Translations under genes and position numbers: made by a program
In this document: positions 41,161-49,402 of the stretch, one piece after another
Layout: every line of letters starts with the position of its first letter
Numbering within the stretch: position 1 is the first letter of the stretch
Source of the DNA: Streptomyces luteolifulvus
GTDB lineage: Bacteria; Actinomycetota; Actinomycetes; Streptomycetales; Streptomycetaceae
Direction: 5' to 3'
NCBI RefSeq assembly: GCF_008806595.1
Contig: NZ_VZRB01000018.1
Location: forward strand, 62,001-126,000
DNA length: 64,000 bases
The notes under the pieces: generated by a model
The model's input: the letters and a program-made list of their open reading frames with translations, nothing else
What the model was told of the DNA's origin: nothing
Database searches by the model: none

Positions 41161-42732
41161 TCATCCACCGCGCCGCACCTCGAAATGGTCGATGCGCTCG
41201 CCGCTCTGCGCGAGCGCCGACACCTTCAGCCTCGGGGCCGTACCGCTCACCGCCTCCACGGACAGGAACGAGAAGCCCCGGTAGCGCACCCGCGACCACT
41301 CCACCGTCTCCGGCTTGCTCGCCTGCGACTTGGTCCACCGGAAGGTCTCGACGGCCTCGCCGTGCGTGACATGGCCCTCGTAGCTCTCCTTCACGCCCGC
41401 CGGGAAGCCGTACAGGTCCTTGCCGCCCCCGCCCGCGGTGACGTACACGATGCCGTCCCGCGTGGGGTCCGTGCCGGCGCCGATGGGTACCGGCCTGCCG
41501 ACCTCGCCGTTCTTGATGGCGTCGGTGCGTTCGTAGACATGGTTGTGTCCGTTGATCACCAGATCCACCTCGTGCCGGGCGAACAGCGGCACCCACTCGG
41601 CGCGTACACCGCCGTCGGAGGCGTGCGCGGAGGTCGAGTACGCACAGTGGTGGAAGAAGACGACGATGAAGTCGACCGCCTTGTCCGCCCGCAGCTCGCG
41701 CAGCTTCTGATCCAGCCACTTCGTCTGCCGACCGTCGGTGTGACCGAGGTTGGCGGGGATCTCGTACGAGACGTCGTTCGCGTCCAGCGCCACTACGGCG
41801 ACGTTGCCGTAGGTGAACGCGTAGACGCCCGGCGCCGCTCGCGGGTCGAAACCGCTGTCCGGGAGGGAGAAGCGGGCCAGCTGGCCGCCGTAGCCGTCCG
41901 GGGAGTACCAGGCCTCCATGTCGTGGTTGCCGGTGGTCACCATCCACGGCACCGACTTCGACACATGCTCGTTCTGCTTCAGGAACAGGTCCCAGAAGGC
42001 GGGGTCGTAGCCGTCCGTCGTCCTGCCCTTGCCGTTGACGTCGGCGTAGCAGATGTCGCCCGCGTGGAGGTGGAAGGCCGGCTTCTGGCGCAGCAGGGCG
42101 TCGTCGTTGGCGGCGGCGGCCCGGTTCACGCCCTGGTCGCCGAAGGCGGTGAACACGAACCTCTCCGGGCTCGCGGGCGCCGTACGGAAGGAGGTGATCG
42201 TCGCTCTGCCCTGCGCCGAGGCCGGGTCGAAGCCGTCGTGGCCGACGCCGTAGTAGTACGTCGTGCCGGGGCGCAGGCCGTCGAGGGCGGCGTGCAGGTA
42301 GTACTGCTGAAGAGCCGCCCGCACGCCCGTGAGGCCCGGCGTGTGCAGGCCGCGCACCTCGGCCTCGATCCTGCGGCCGAGCTGGTCCGGCCGCAGGCCG
42401 ATGCGTACGTACGGCTTCTTCACCGCCAGCGGCACCTGCCAGGAGACGCGCATCTGCGTCTTCGGGTCGGCGCCGAAGGCGAGATGGCGGCCGAAGGGGG
42501 CGACGGCGGAGCCGTGCACGGTGTCGAGGGGGGAGACGGAGGCCGTTCCGGTGGCGGTGGCCCTGCCCGCGGCTCCTGCGGTGGCGCATCCGGTCAGCAG
42601 TCCGCCCGCCATCGCGCCCGCGGTCACCAGCGTGCGGCGCCGGGTGAGCTTCGTGCGCAGGTACTCGTACTGCTCTGCCATGCTCATCCGGCGCGCGAGC
42701 TGCGGGGGAATGCCGAAGTCCGGTGTCTCCAT
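41161..42732 (-). CDS. Tat-exported purple-acid-phosphatase-like metallophosphoesterase
   Basis: A 523-residue protein. A twin-arginine signal (TRRRTLVTAGAMAGGLLTGC) ends in a lipobox-like LTGC, suggesting an exported, possibly lipid-anchored enzyme. A fibronectin-like N-terminal domain (about residues 85-195) precedes the phosphoesterase domain with metal ligands in AFGDQG, HAGDICYAD, TTGNHDMEAWY, FFHHCAYST and INGHNHVYERT. This ligand set is that of purple acid phosphatases with an Fe/metal binuclear centre. Probable role is phosphate scavenging from phosphoesters. I use ATG 42732 as the start. Confidence 0.9.
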   Translation of the reverse strand: METPDFGIPPQLARRMSMAEQYEYLRTKLTRRRTLVTAGAMAGGLLTGCATAGAAGRATATGTASVSPLDTVHGSAVAPFGRHLAFGADPKTQMRVSWQVPLAVKKPYVRIGLRPDQLGRRIEAEVRGLHTPGLTGVRAALQQYYLHAALDGLRPGTTYYYGVGHDGFDPASAQGRATITSFRTAPASPERFVFTAFGDQGVNRAAAANDDALLRQKPAFHLHAGDICYADVNGKGRTTDGYDPAFWDLFLKQNEHVSKSVPWMVTTGNHDMEAWYSPDGYGGQLARFSLPDSGFDPRAAPGVYAFTYGNVAVVALDANDVSYEIPANLGHTDGRQTKWLDQKLRELRADKAVDFIVVFFHHCAYSTSAHASDGGVRAEWVPLFARHEVDLVINGHNHVYERTDAIKNGEVGRPVPIGAGTDPTRDGIVYVTAGGGGKDLYGFPAGVKESYEGHVTHGEAVETFRWTKSQASKPETVEWSRVRYRGFSFLSVEAVSGTAPRLKVSALAQSGERIDHFEVRRGG

Positions 42733-42819
42733 GAGGGTGAACTTCCCAGCGAAGCCCAACACCGGCCCCACATAAGGGTGAACGGCAGTCGAAGGGCTGA
42801 CGCCTTCCACCCATGTGGC

Positions 42820-42836
42820 TGTCCGTATCGCGGACA
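42820..42836. promoter_or_regulatory. Inverted repeat TGTCCG-N5-CGGACA in the leuB upstream region
   Basis: A perfect 6-bp inverted repeat with a five-base spacer, 40 bases before the leuB start and in the gap shared with the divergent phosphoesterase gene. Possible operator; the regulator is unknown. Confidence 0.4.
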
Positions 42837-42875
42837 CCCCATGTCATCCCATGGGACAAGGAGTACGGTGCCGAC

Positions 42876-43919
42876 ATGTCTCGCAGCCTCAATCTCGCAG
42901 TGATCCCCGGTGACGGCATCGGCCAGGAGGTCGTGGCCGAAGGCCTGAAGGTCCTCTCCGCCGTCCTTCCGCAGGATGTGAAGCTGGAGACCAAGGAGTA
43001 CGACTTCGGCGCCCGGCGCTACCACGCCACCGGTGAGACCCTCACCGACGCCGACCTCGACTCCCTCAAGCAGCACGACGCCATCCTGCTCGGCGCGATC
43101 GGCGACCCGTCGGTGCCGTCCGGCGTCCTGGAGCGCGGCTTCCTGCTCAAGCTCCGCTTCGCCTTCGACCACCACGTCAACCTGCGTCCCTCGAAGCTCC
43201 TTCCGGGTGTTGCCACCCCGCTGGCCGGTGAGCCGCAGATCGACTTCGTCGTGGTCCGCGAGGGCACCGAGGGCCCGTACACCGGCAACGGCGGCACCAT
43301 CCGCAAGGGCACCGAGCACGAGGTCGCCACCGAGGTCTCCGTCAACACCGCCTTCGGTGTGGAGCGTGTGGTCCGTGACGCCTTCGCCCGCGCGCAGGCC
43401 CGCCCGCGCAAGAAGCTCGCGCTGATCCACAAGAACAACGTGCTGACCTTCGCCGGTCACCTGTGGACGAACATCTTCAACCAGGTCGCCGCGGAGTTCC
43501 CCGAGGTCACCACCGAGTACATGCACGTGGACGCGGCGACCATCTACCTGGTCACGCAGCCCGAGCGCTTCGACGTGATCGTCACCGACAACCTCTTCGG
43601 CGACATCATCACCGACCTCGCCGCGGCCGTCTCCGGCGGCATCGGCGTCGCCGCGAGCGGGAACATCAACCCGTCCGGCGCGTTCCCCTCCATGTTCGAG
43701 CCCGTGCACGGCTCGGCCCCGGACATCGCAGGCCAGGGCAAGGCCGACCCCACCGCCACGGTCCTGTCCGTCGCCCTGCTCCTGCGCCACCTCGGCTACG
43801 ACGCCGAGGCGACCCGTATCGAGGACGCCGTCTCCGCGGACCTCGCCGAGCGCACCGGCAAGCCGGCCCGCAGCACGTCCGGGATCGGCGACGCCCTCGC
43901 CGTACGAGTAGCCGGCTGA
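42876..43919 (+). CDS. leuB: 3-isopropylmalate dehydrogenase
   Basis: A 347-residue NAD-dependent beta-decarboxylating dehydrogenase of leucine synthesis. It begins with NLAVIPGDGIGQEVVAEGLK; it has VVREGTEGPYTGNGG, KNNVLTF and the metal/cofactor regions DNLFGDIITDLAAAVSGGIG and FEPVHGSAPDIAGQGKADP. ATG 42876 has AAGGAG upstream. It stands alone with its own terminator, away from other leu genes but near ilvE and cimA. Confidence 0.96.
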   Translation: MSRSLNLAVIPGDGIGQEVVAEGLKVLSAVLPQDVKLETKEYDFGARRYHATGETLTDADLDSLKQHDAILLGAIGDPSVPSGVLERGFLLKLRFAFDHHVNLRPSKLLPGVATPLAGEPQIDFVVVREGTEGPYTGNGGTIRKGTEHEVATEVSVNTAFGVERVVRDAFARAQARPRKKLALIHKNNVLTFAGHLWTNIFNQVAAEFPEVTTEYMHVDAATIYLVTQPERFDVIVTDNLFGDIITDLAAAVSGGIGVAASGNINPSGAFPSMFEPVHGSAPDIAGQGKADPTATVLSVALLLRHLGYDAEATRIEDAVSADLAERTGKPARSTSGIGDALAVRVAG

Positions 43920-43944
43920 CCCCGCCGCGCACGCGAATCCTTTC

Positions 43945-43979
43945 GAAGCCGCCGGGTCGCATCCGCACCCGGCGGCTTC
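43945..43979. terminator. Terminator after leuB
   Basis: A perfect 13-bp stem, GAAGCCGCCGGGT / ACCCGGCGGCTTC, with a nine-base loop. Confidence 0.78.
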
Positions 43980-44030
43980 CCCATGTCCCCGCCGGGTGCC
44001 ACCATCTTCCCCTGGGCCGCATTCACGCCG

Positions 44031-44060
44031 TTTCTTCCACGGTCCCCGCCTTGCGATAAT
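44031..44060 (+). promoter_or_regulatory. Candidate ilvE promoter
   Basis: TTTCTT (44031-44036) and GATAAT (44055-44060) are separated by 18 bases. GATAAT is a good -10; the -35 is weak. Confidence 0.4.
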
Positions 44061-44078
44061 CGAACGCGGAGCCGCGGA

Positions 44079-44156
44079 ATGAGGGAATGCTCGGACGTCC
44101 TAGCACTGGCCACTGGCAGTACGGGCGTGAGCGCGGCCCGTCACTACAACCGGTGA
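44079..44156 (+). CDS. Possible 25-aa upstream ORF of ilvE
   Basis: ATG 44079 opens a 25-codon frame that ends in TGA directly at the ilvE ribosome-binding region (TGAAGGAC), 13 bases before the ilvE ATG. It includes Val-Leu-Ala-Leu codons. It could couple or modulate ilvE translation. No terminator follows, so it is not a classic attenuator. Confidence 0.3.
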   Translation: MRECSDVLALATGSTGVSAARHYNR

Positions 44157-44169
44157 AGGACTACCACTC

Positions 44170-45261
44170 ATGACGACGCCCACGACGATCGAGCTCAAGC
44201 CCTCCGCCAGCCCGCTCTCCGCCGCCGAGCGCGAGGCGATCCTGGCCGACCCCGGGTTCGGCCGCCACTTCACCGACCACATGGTGACGATCAAGTGGAC
44301 GGAGGGCCGCGGCTGGCACGACGGCCAGCTCGTGCCCTACGGCCCGCTCTCCCTCGACCCCGCGAACATGACCCTGCACTACGCGCAGGAGATCTTCGAG
44401 GGCCTCAAGGCGTACCGTCAGCCCGACGGATCCGTCGCCACCTTCCGCCCCGAGAAGAACGCCCGGCGCTTCCAGTCCTCCGCCCGTCGGCTCGGCATGC
44501 CCGAACTGCCCGTCGAGACCTTCATCGAGGCGTGCGACGCGCTGGTGCGCCAGGATCGGGCCTGGGTCCCGGCACACGGCGGCGAGGAGTCCCTCTACCT
44601 CCGTCCGTTCATGATCGCGACCGAGGTCGGCCTGGGTGTGAAGCCCGCCAACGAGTACCTCTTCCTGGTCATCGCCTCCCCGGCCGGCGCGTACTTCCCC
44701 GGCGGCGTCAAGCCGGTGTCCATCTGGGTCTCCGAGGACCATGTCCGCGCCGTCCCCGGCGGCATGGGCGACGCGAAGACGGGCGGCAACTACGCCGCCT
44801 CGCTGCTCGCCCAGGCCGAGGCCGCCGCCAAGGGCTGCGCCCAGGTCTGCTACCTCGACGCGGTCGAGCGCAAGTGGGTCGAGGAACTCGGCGGCATGAA
44901 CCTGTACTTCGTCTACGGCAACAAGATCATCACGCCGTCCCTGACCGGCTCCATCCTGGAGGGCGTCACTCGCGACTCGCTGCTCAGCGTCGCGGCCGAC
45001 CTCGGCTACCAGGCCGAGGAGGGCCGGGTCTCCGTCGACCAGTGGCAGCGCGACTCGGAGAACGGCACGCTGACGGAGGTCTTCGCCTGCGGCACGGCGG
45101 CGGTCATCACCCCGGTCGGCACCGTCAAGCGCACCGGCGCCGAGTGGCAGCAGTCGGACGGTGAACCCGGCGAGGTCACGCTCAAGCTGCGTGAGTCCCT
45201 GCTGAACATCCAGCGGGGCACGGCCGAGGACAAGCACGGCTGGATGCACCAGCTGGGCTGA
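44170..45261 (+). CDS. ilvE: Branched-chain amino acid aminotransferase
   Basis: A 363-residue fold-type IV PLP enzyme catalysing the last transamination of Leu, Ile and Val synthesis. The PLP lysine is Lys203 in GDAKTGGNYAASLLAQ; other landmarks are LHYAQEIFEGLKAYR, FRPEKNARRFQSSA, and TGSILEGVTRDSLL with FACGTAAVITPVG. AAGGAC precedes the ATG. The operon seems to consist of this gene only. Confidence 0.96.
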   Translation: MTTPTTIELKPSASPLSAAEREAILADPGFGRHFTDHMVTIKWTEGRGWHDGQLVPYGPLSLDPANMTLHYAQEIFEGLKAYRQPDGSVATFRPEKNARRFQSSARRLGMPELPVETFIEACDALVRQDRAWVPAHGGEESLYLRPFMIATEVGLGVKPANEYLFLVIASPAGAYFPGGVKPVSIWVSEDHVRAVPGGMGDAKTGGNYAASLLAQAEAAAKGCAQVCYLDAVERKWVEELGGMNLYFVYGNKIITPSLTGSILEGVTRDSLLSVAADLGYQAEEGRVSVDQWQRDSENGTLTEVFACGTAAVITPVGTVKRTGAEWQQSDGEPGEVTLKLRESLLNIQRGTAEDKHGWMHQLG

Positions 45262-45461
45262 GCCCGCCCGAACTCGCCGCACACGAACGGCAGTGCCTGC
45301 GACGCGTATCGCCTCCCCCACGCGGGTGTCCACTGATCCCGCGGGGGAGCGCGCGTCCTCCCGTGGGCCCCGCACGGAGGGGGGCTGCCGGCGGCCTGCG
45401 GGCAGCTTCCTCCCGGCCTTTCTTCCCGGCCTTGAGGTGAGCTGACAGCGGCCGTCACGTT

Positions 45462-45476
45462 TTGAGTGGCGCTCAA
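45462..45476. promoter_or_regulatory. Palindrome TTGAG-TGGCG-CTCAA, candidate TetR operator 1
   Basis: A perfect dyad of 5-bp arms. Its core GAGTGnnGCTC is shared with the second site 66 bases downstream (centre to centre). It lies upstream of the ureAB-ureC-agmatine deiminase operon, whose last gene encodes a TetR protein. Confidence 0.6.
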
Positions 45477-45525
45477 TGCAATCAGGCTGTTCATGCCCTA
45501 TCGGTTCCCTTCTCGCCATTCCCTG

Positions 45526-45544
45526 TTTAGAGTGCTGCTCTAAA
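45526..45544. promoter_or_regulatory. Palindrome TTTAGAG-TGCTG-CTCTAAA, candidate TetR operator 2
   Basis: A perfect dyad of 7-bp arms with a five-base spacer. It overlaps a TAGAGT hexamer that could be the -10 box, and ends 26 bases before the ureAB start. Binding here would block transcription. Confidence 0.65.
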
Positions 45545-45570
45545 GGGCGAACGCAAGGAGGTGCCGCGTC

Positions 45571-46251
45571 ATGAGACTTACCCCCACCGAACGTGACCGG
45601 CTGCTGCTCTTCGGGGCCGCCGAGCTGGCCCGTGCCCGCCGTGCCCGCGGACTGCGGCTCAATGTCCCGGAGGCTACCGCGGTGATCGCGGACACCGTGT
45701 GCGAGGCCGCCCGCGACGGCGCCAGACTCGCCGAGGCGATCGAGCGTGCCCGGTCCGTGCTCGGCCCCGACGACGTCCTGCCCGGCGTCGCGGACGTCGT
45801 CACCGAGGTGCACGTCGAAGCCGTCTTCGACGACGGCTCACGGCTCGCGGTGGTGACCGACCCGATCGGCGGGGGGCTCGGCGACCCCGCCCCCGGTGCG
45901 CTGCTGCCGGGGCCGGAGCACACCGAGCCCGAGGCGGTCGTCCGGCTGACGGTCACCAACAGCGCCACCGTGCCCGTCTCGGTCACCTCCCACTTCCATT
46001 TCTTCGAGGCCAACCCGCGCCTGGACTTCGTACGGGAGCAGGCCTACGGGATGCGGCTCGCCGTGCCCGCCGGGTCGTCCCTGCGGTTCGGTCCCGCCGA
46101 GAGCGTCGAGGTCGGGCTCGTCCCGATCGGCGGCGACCGGGTCGCGATCGGGTTCGCCGGGCTCGTCGACGGGGCGCTGGACGCGCCGGGGGCGAAGGAG
46201 GAGGCCCTGCGCAGGGCCGCCGCCTGCGGCTATCTCGGAGCCGAGTCGTGA
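45571..46251 (+). CDS. ureAB: Fused urease gamma-beta subunit (UreAB)
   Basis: A 226-residue natural fusion. Residues 1 to about 100 are the gamma subunit (MRLTPTERDRLLLFGAAELA, RARGLRLNVPEATAVIAD, LPGVADVVTEVHVEAVFDDG). The rest is the beta subunit (VRLTVTNSATVPVSVTSHFH, FFEANPRLDF, RFGPAESVEVGLVPIGG). The join is a Gly/Pro-rich linker (GGGLGDPAPGALLPGPEHTE). AAGGAGG precedes the ATG. The stop overlaps the GTG of ureC. Gamma-beta fusions are known, but here the operon has no ureD, E, F or G. Confidence 0.92.
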   Translation: MRLTPTERDRLLLFGAAELARARRARGLRLNVPEATAVIADTVCEAARDGARLAEAIERARSVLGPDDVLPGVADVVTEVHVEAVFDDGSRLAVVTDPIGGGLGDPAPGALLPGPEHTEPEAVVRLTVTNSATVPVSVTSHFHFFEANPRLDFVREQAYGMRLAVPAGSSLRFGPAESVEVGLVPIGGDRVAIGFAGLVDGALDAPGAKEEALRRAAACGYLGAES

Positions 46252-47918
46252 ATCCGTACGAGTACGCCGCCACGCACGGACCGCGGGCCGGCGACCGGAT
46301 CCGCCTCGGTGACTCGGGGCTGGTCGTCCGCGTCGAGTCCGACTCCCAGCGCCACGGCGACGAGTTCCTCGCCGGCTTCGGCAAGACCGCCCGCGACGGA
46401 CTGCACCTCAAGGCGGCGGCCGTGCGGGAGACCTGTGACGTCGTCGTCAGCAACGTCGTCGTGATCGATGCCGTGCAGGGGATCCGGAAGACGTCGATCG
46501 GGATCAGGGAGGGACGGATCCACTCCATCGGGCGGGCCGGAAACCCCGACACCCTCGACGGGGTCGACGTCGTGGTGGGCACCGGGACGTCGATCGTCTC
46601 CGGCGAGGGGCTCATCGCCACCGCCGGGGCCGTCGACACCCACGTCCACCTGCTGTCGCCGCGCATCATGGAGGCCTCGCTGGCGTCCGGCGTGACCACC
46701 GTCATCGGGCAGGAGTTCGGGCCGGCGTGGGGCGTGGGCGTCAACTCGCCCTGGGCGCTGCGGCACGCGTTCTCCGCCTTCGACGCCTGGCCGGTCAACA
46801 TCGGCTTCCTGGGGCGGGGTTCGTCCTCGCACGCCGCGCCGCTGGTGGAGGCGCTCGCCGAGGGCGGCGCGTGCGGCTTCAAGGTGCACGAGGACATGGG
46901 CGCCCACACCCGGGCACTGGACACCGCGCTGCGCGTCGCCGAGGAGCACGACGTCCAGGTCGCGCTGCACAGCGACGGGCTGAACGAGTGCCTGTCGGTC
47001 GAGGACACCCTGCGGGTGCTGGAGGGCCGCACGATCCACGCCTTCCACATCGAGGGCTGCGGCGGCGGACATGTGCCCAACGTCCTGAAGATGGCGGGAG
47101 TCCCGAACGTCATCGGCTCCTCCACCAACCCGACCCTGCCCTTCGGCCGGGACGCGGTCGCCGAGCACTACGGCATGATCGTCTCCGTCCACGACCTGAA
47201 GACCGACCTGCCCGGCGACGCCGCCATGGCCCGCGACCGCATCCGCGCCGGCACCATGGGCGCCGAGGACGTGCTGCACGACCTGGGCGCGATCGGCATC
47301 ACCTCGTCGGACGCGCAGGGCATGGGCCGGGCCGGAGAGACGGTACGCCGTACCTTCGCGATGGCCGGGAAGATGAAGGCGGAGTCCGGCGCCCCCGAGG
47401 ACCACGACAACGAACGCGTCCTGCGCTACATCGCCAAGCTGACCGTCAACCCGGCCATCGCGCACGGGCTTTCGCACGAGGTCGGGTCCATAGAGACGGG
47501 CAAGCTCGCCGACATCGTGCTGTGGCGCCCCGAGTACTTCGGCGCCAAGCCACAGCTCGTGCTCAAGGCCGGATTTCCGGCGTACGGCGTGGTCGGCGAC
47601 CCGGGAGCGGCGACCGACACCTGCGAACCGCTGGTGCTCGGGCCGCAGTTCGGTGCGTACGGCGCCACGCCCGCCGACCTCTCGGTCGCGTTCGTCGCCC
47701 AGGCGGCCCTCGACCAGGGCCACGACACGATGCCGACCCGCCGCCGCAGGGTCGCCGTCCGCGGCACCCGCGGTATCGGCCCCGCCGACCTGCGCCTCAA
47801 CTCCCGTACCGGAGCGGTCGATGTGGACCAGCGCACCGGCCTGGTCACCCTCGACGGAGAACCGCTCCGCTCCGCACCCGCCGACTCGGTCTCCCTCAAC
47901 CGCCTCTACTTCCTCTAA
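46248..47918 (+). CDS. ureC: Urease alpha subunit (UreC) homologue with altered flap
   Basis: A 556-residue amidohydrolase of full UreC length. Metal ligands correspond to His132 and His134 (DTHVHLLSP), the carbamylated Lys212 (FKVHEDMGAH), His in ALHSDGLNE, His in FHIEGCGGGH and Asp355 (TSSDAQGMGR). In the mobile flap, a gapless alignment with MVCHHL of classical ureases gives VSVHDL: the conserved Cys is Val314, the catalytic His is kept as His315, and the next His is Asp316. Expected activity is hydrolysis of urea or a related ureido compound with two Ni ions. GTG 46248 overlaps the ureAB stop. Confidence 0.9.
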   Translation: MNPYEYAATHGPRAGDRIRLGDSGLVVRVESDSQRHGDEFLAGFGKTARDGLHLKAAAVRETCDVVVSNVVVIDAVQGIRKTSIGIREGRIHSIGRAGNPDTLDGVDVVVGTGTSIVSGEGLIATAGAVDTHVHLLSPRIMEASLASGVTTVIGQEFGPAWGVGVNSPWALRHAFSAFDAWPVNIGFLGRGSSSHAAPLVEALAEGGACGFKVHEDMGAHTRALDTALRVAEEHDVQVALHSDGLNECLSVEDTLRVLEGRTIHAFHIEGCGGGHVPNVLKMAGVPNVIGSSTNPTLPFGRDAVAEHYGMIVSVHDLKTDLPGDAAMARDRIRAGTMGAEDVLHDLGAIGITSSDAQGMGRAGETVRRTFAMAGKMKAESGAPEDHDNERVLRYIAKLTVNPAIAHGLSHEVGSIETGKLADIVLWRPEYFGAKPQLVLKAGFPAYGVVGDPGAATDTCEPLVLGPQFGAYGATPADLSVAFVAQAALDQGHDTMPTRRRRVAVRGTRGIGPADLRLNSRTGAVDVDQRTGLVTLDGEPLRSAPADSVSLNRLYFL

Positions 47919-47929
47919 GGACCCGCGAC

Positions 47930-48979
47930 ATGAGCACCCCCGCAGCCGAGGGCTTCCGTATGCCCGCCGAGTGGACCCCGCACGAGCGCACCTGGATGGC
48001 GTGGCCGGGGCCTAACCCCACCTTCGACACCTCGGACGACCTCATCGCCGCCCGCATCGCCTGGGCGTCGGTGGCCCGCGCCGTCCTCCGCTTCGAACCG
48101 GTGACGGTCGTGTGCGGCCCCGGCCGGTCGGCGGACGCGCAGACCCTGCTCGGCCCGGGCGTCGACACGGTCGAGCGCGACCTCGATGACGCCTGGATGC
48201 GCGACATCGGCCCCACCTTCCTGACCCACACGAACGGTGAACTGGCCGCCGTCGACTGGACGTTCAACGGCTGGGGCGCCCAGCATTGGGCCCGCTGGGA
48301 GCACGACGCGAAGATCGCCTCGTACGTCTCCGACCTCGCGGGGGCGCGGACGTACGCTTCGAAGCTCGTCAACGAGGGCGGGGCGATCCATGTCGACGGC
48401 GAGGGGACGGTGCTGCTGACGGAGACGGTCCAGCTGGGCCCCGAACGCAATCCGCACTGGTCGCGCGAGGAGGTCGAGGCGGAGATCCACGCCCACCTCG
48501 GCACCCGGAAGGCGATCTGGCTGCCGCGCGGACTGACCGGCGACTACCCTCCCCATGGCTACGGCACCCTCGGCCATGTCGACATCGTCGCCGCCTTCGC
48601 CCGCCCCGGTGTGGTGGTCGCCCACCACCAGCCGGACCCGGCGCACCCCGACCACGAGATCACGAAGGAGATCATCGGCCTGCTGAGGTCGCAGACCGAT
48701 GCGAGGGGCCGCCGTATCGAGGTCGTCGAGGTCCCCGCCCCGACCGTCCTGGAGGCCGACGGCCACTGGGCCGACTACTCCTACATCAACCACTACCTCT
48801 GCAACGGCGGAGTGGTCCTGTGCGGTTTCGACGACCCGCGCGACGAGATCGCGGCGGGCATCTTCCGCCGCCTGTTCCCGGAGCGGACGGTGACGCTGGT
48901 CGACGCCCGGACGATCTTCGCCGGCGGGGGCGGTATCCACTGCATCACTCAGCAGCAGCCGAAGACCGTCGTCAGGTAG
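47930..48979 (+). CDS. aguA: Agmatine deiminase / peptidylarginine-deiminase-like
   Basis: A 349-residue GME-family enzyme that hydrolyses agmatine to N-carbamoylputrescine and ammonia. Landmarks: MPAEWTPHERTWMAWP, DDAWMRDIGPTFL, VNEGGAIHVDGEGTVLLTET, LTGDYPPHGYGTLGHVDIVA and the catalytic Cys338 in GGGGIHCITQQQP. ATG 47930 lies 11 bases after ureC with AAGGA upstream. Its product carries a ureido group, which makes a functional link to the neighbouring urease-like proteins attractive but unproven. Confidence 0.9.
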   Translation: MSTPAAEGFRMPAEWTPHERTWMAWPGPNPTFDTSDDLIAARIAWASVARAVLRFEPVTVVCGPGRSADAQTLLGPGVDTVERDLDDAWMRDIGPTFLTHTNGELAAVDWTFNGWGAQHWARWEHDAKIASYVSDLAGARTYASKLVNEGGAIHVDGEGTVLLTETVQLGPERNPHWSREEVEAEIHAHLGTRKAIWLPRGLTGDYPPHGYGTLGHVDIVAAFARPGVVVAHHQPDPAHPDHEITKEIIGLLRSQTDARGRRIEVVEVPAPTVLEADGHWADYSYINHYLCNGGVVLCGFDDPRDEIAAGIFRRLFPERTVTLVDARTIFAGGGGIHCITQQQPKTVVR

Positions 48980-49134
48980 AACGTACGGGTGAACGTACTG
49001 CGCTGCACGGCCTGCGGCCGCCGCCTCACCGAGCCGGTCCGGCTGCTCGACGAGATGCCCGGATTCCCTCCGGCCGACTGGCTCCCGGACCCGGGCGGAA
49101 ACCGGCAGGGCCCGCCCAGCGTCCCGCGCGGCAC
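47930..49134 (+). other. See agmatine deiminase and Cys-rich entries: repeat-bearing join of the urease-like operon
   Basis: Marks the central part of the operon, where genes are spaced by 11 and 9 bases with no internal terminator, supporting one transcript from ureAB through the TetR gene. Confidence 0.4.
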
Positions 49135-49402
49135 CTATGTCGCCGACCCCCTGCCGCACGGCACGTACACCGCCGACTCGCTGCCGCACGGCACCTACGT
49201 CCTGCACCCGGACGACGTCGTGGACATCGCCCCCCACTCCGACGTGCAACGCCTCCTCGGCTGCTGCGGTCCGAGCGGGCACAACGGCATCAACCACGTC
49301 TGCCCCTGCGGAGCCGAGGTCGCCATCGTCACCGCCGACTGCTGCAGCCGCTACGAGACCCGGCTCGTCCGGGACGCCGTCCGCGCGGAGGCGGCCCCGT
49401 GA
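48989..49402 (+). CDS. Cysteine-rich protein with GTY repeats, unknown function
   Basis: A 137-residue protein from GTG 48989, nine bases after the deiminase gene. The N-terminus has a zinc-ribbon-like CTACG; the C-terminal half has CCGPSGHNGINHVCPCG and ADCC, nine cysteines in all. Between them lie three near-identical ten-residue units beginning GTY (GTYVADPLPH, GTYTADSLPH, GTYVLHPDDV). I know no family. Metal binding, perhaps nickel or zinc, is suggested by the cysteines and the urease-like neighbours. The stop overlaps the TetR start. Confidence 0.78.
   Translation: MNVLRCTACGRRLTEPVRLLDEMPGFPPADWLPDPGGNRQGPPSVPRGTYVADPLPHGTYTADSLPHGTYVLHPDDVVDIAPHSDVQRLLGCCGPSGHNGINHVCPCGAEVAIVTADCCSRYETRLVRDAVRAEAAP

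Larger units (their letters stand above)
45262..45570. other. Intergenic region ilvE-ureAB carrying two palindromic operators
   Basis: The first 190 bases hold nothing recognisable. The last 110 bases are less GC-rich and hold two matching palindromes (45462-45476, 45526-45544) and presumably the ureAB promoter. Confidence 0.6.

Noticed and set aside
47187..47192. Loss of the catalytic flap histidine in UreC
   Set aside because: A first alignment seemed to remove it, but a gapless alignment of the surrounding residues keeps His315 at that place; only the cysteine and the following histidine are changed.
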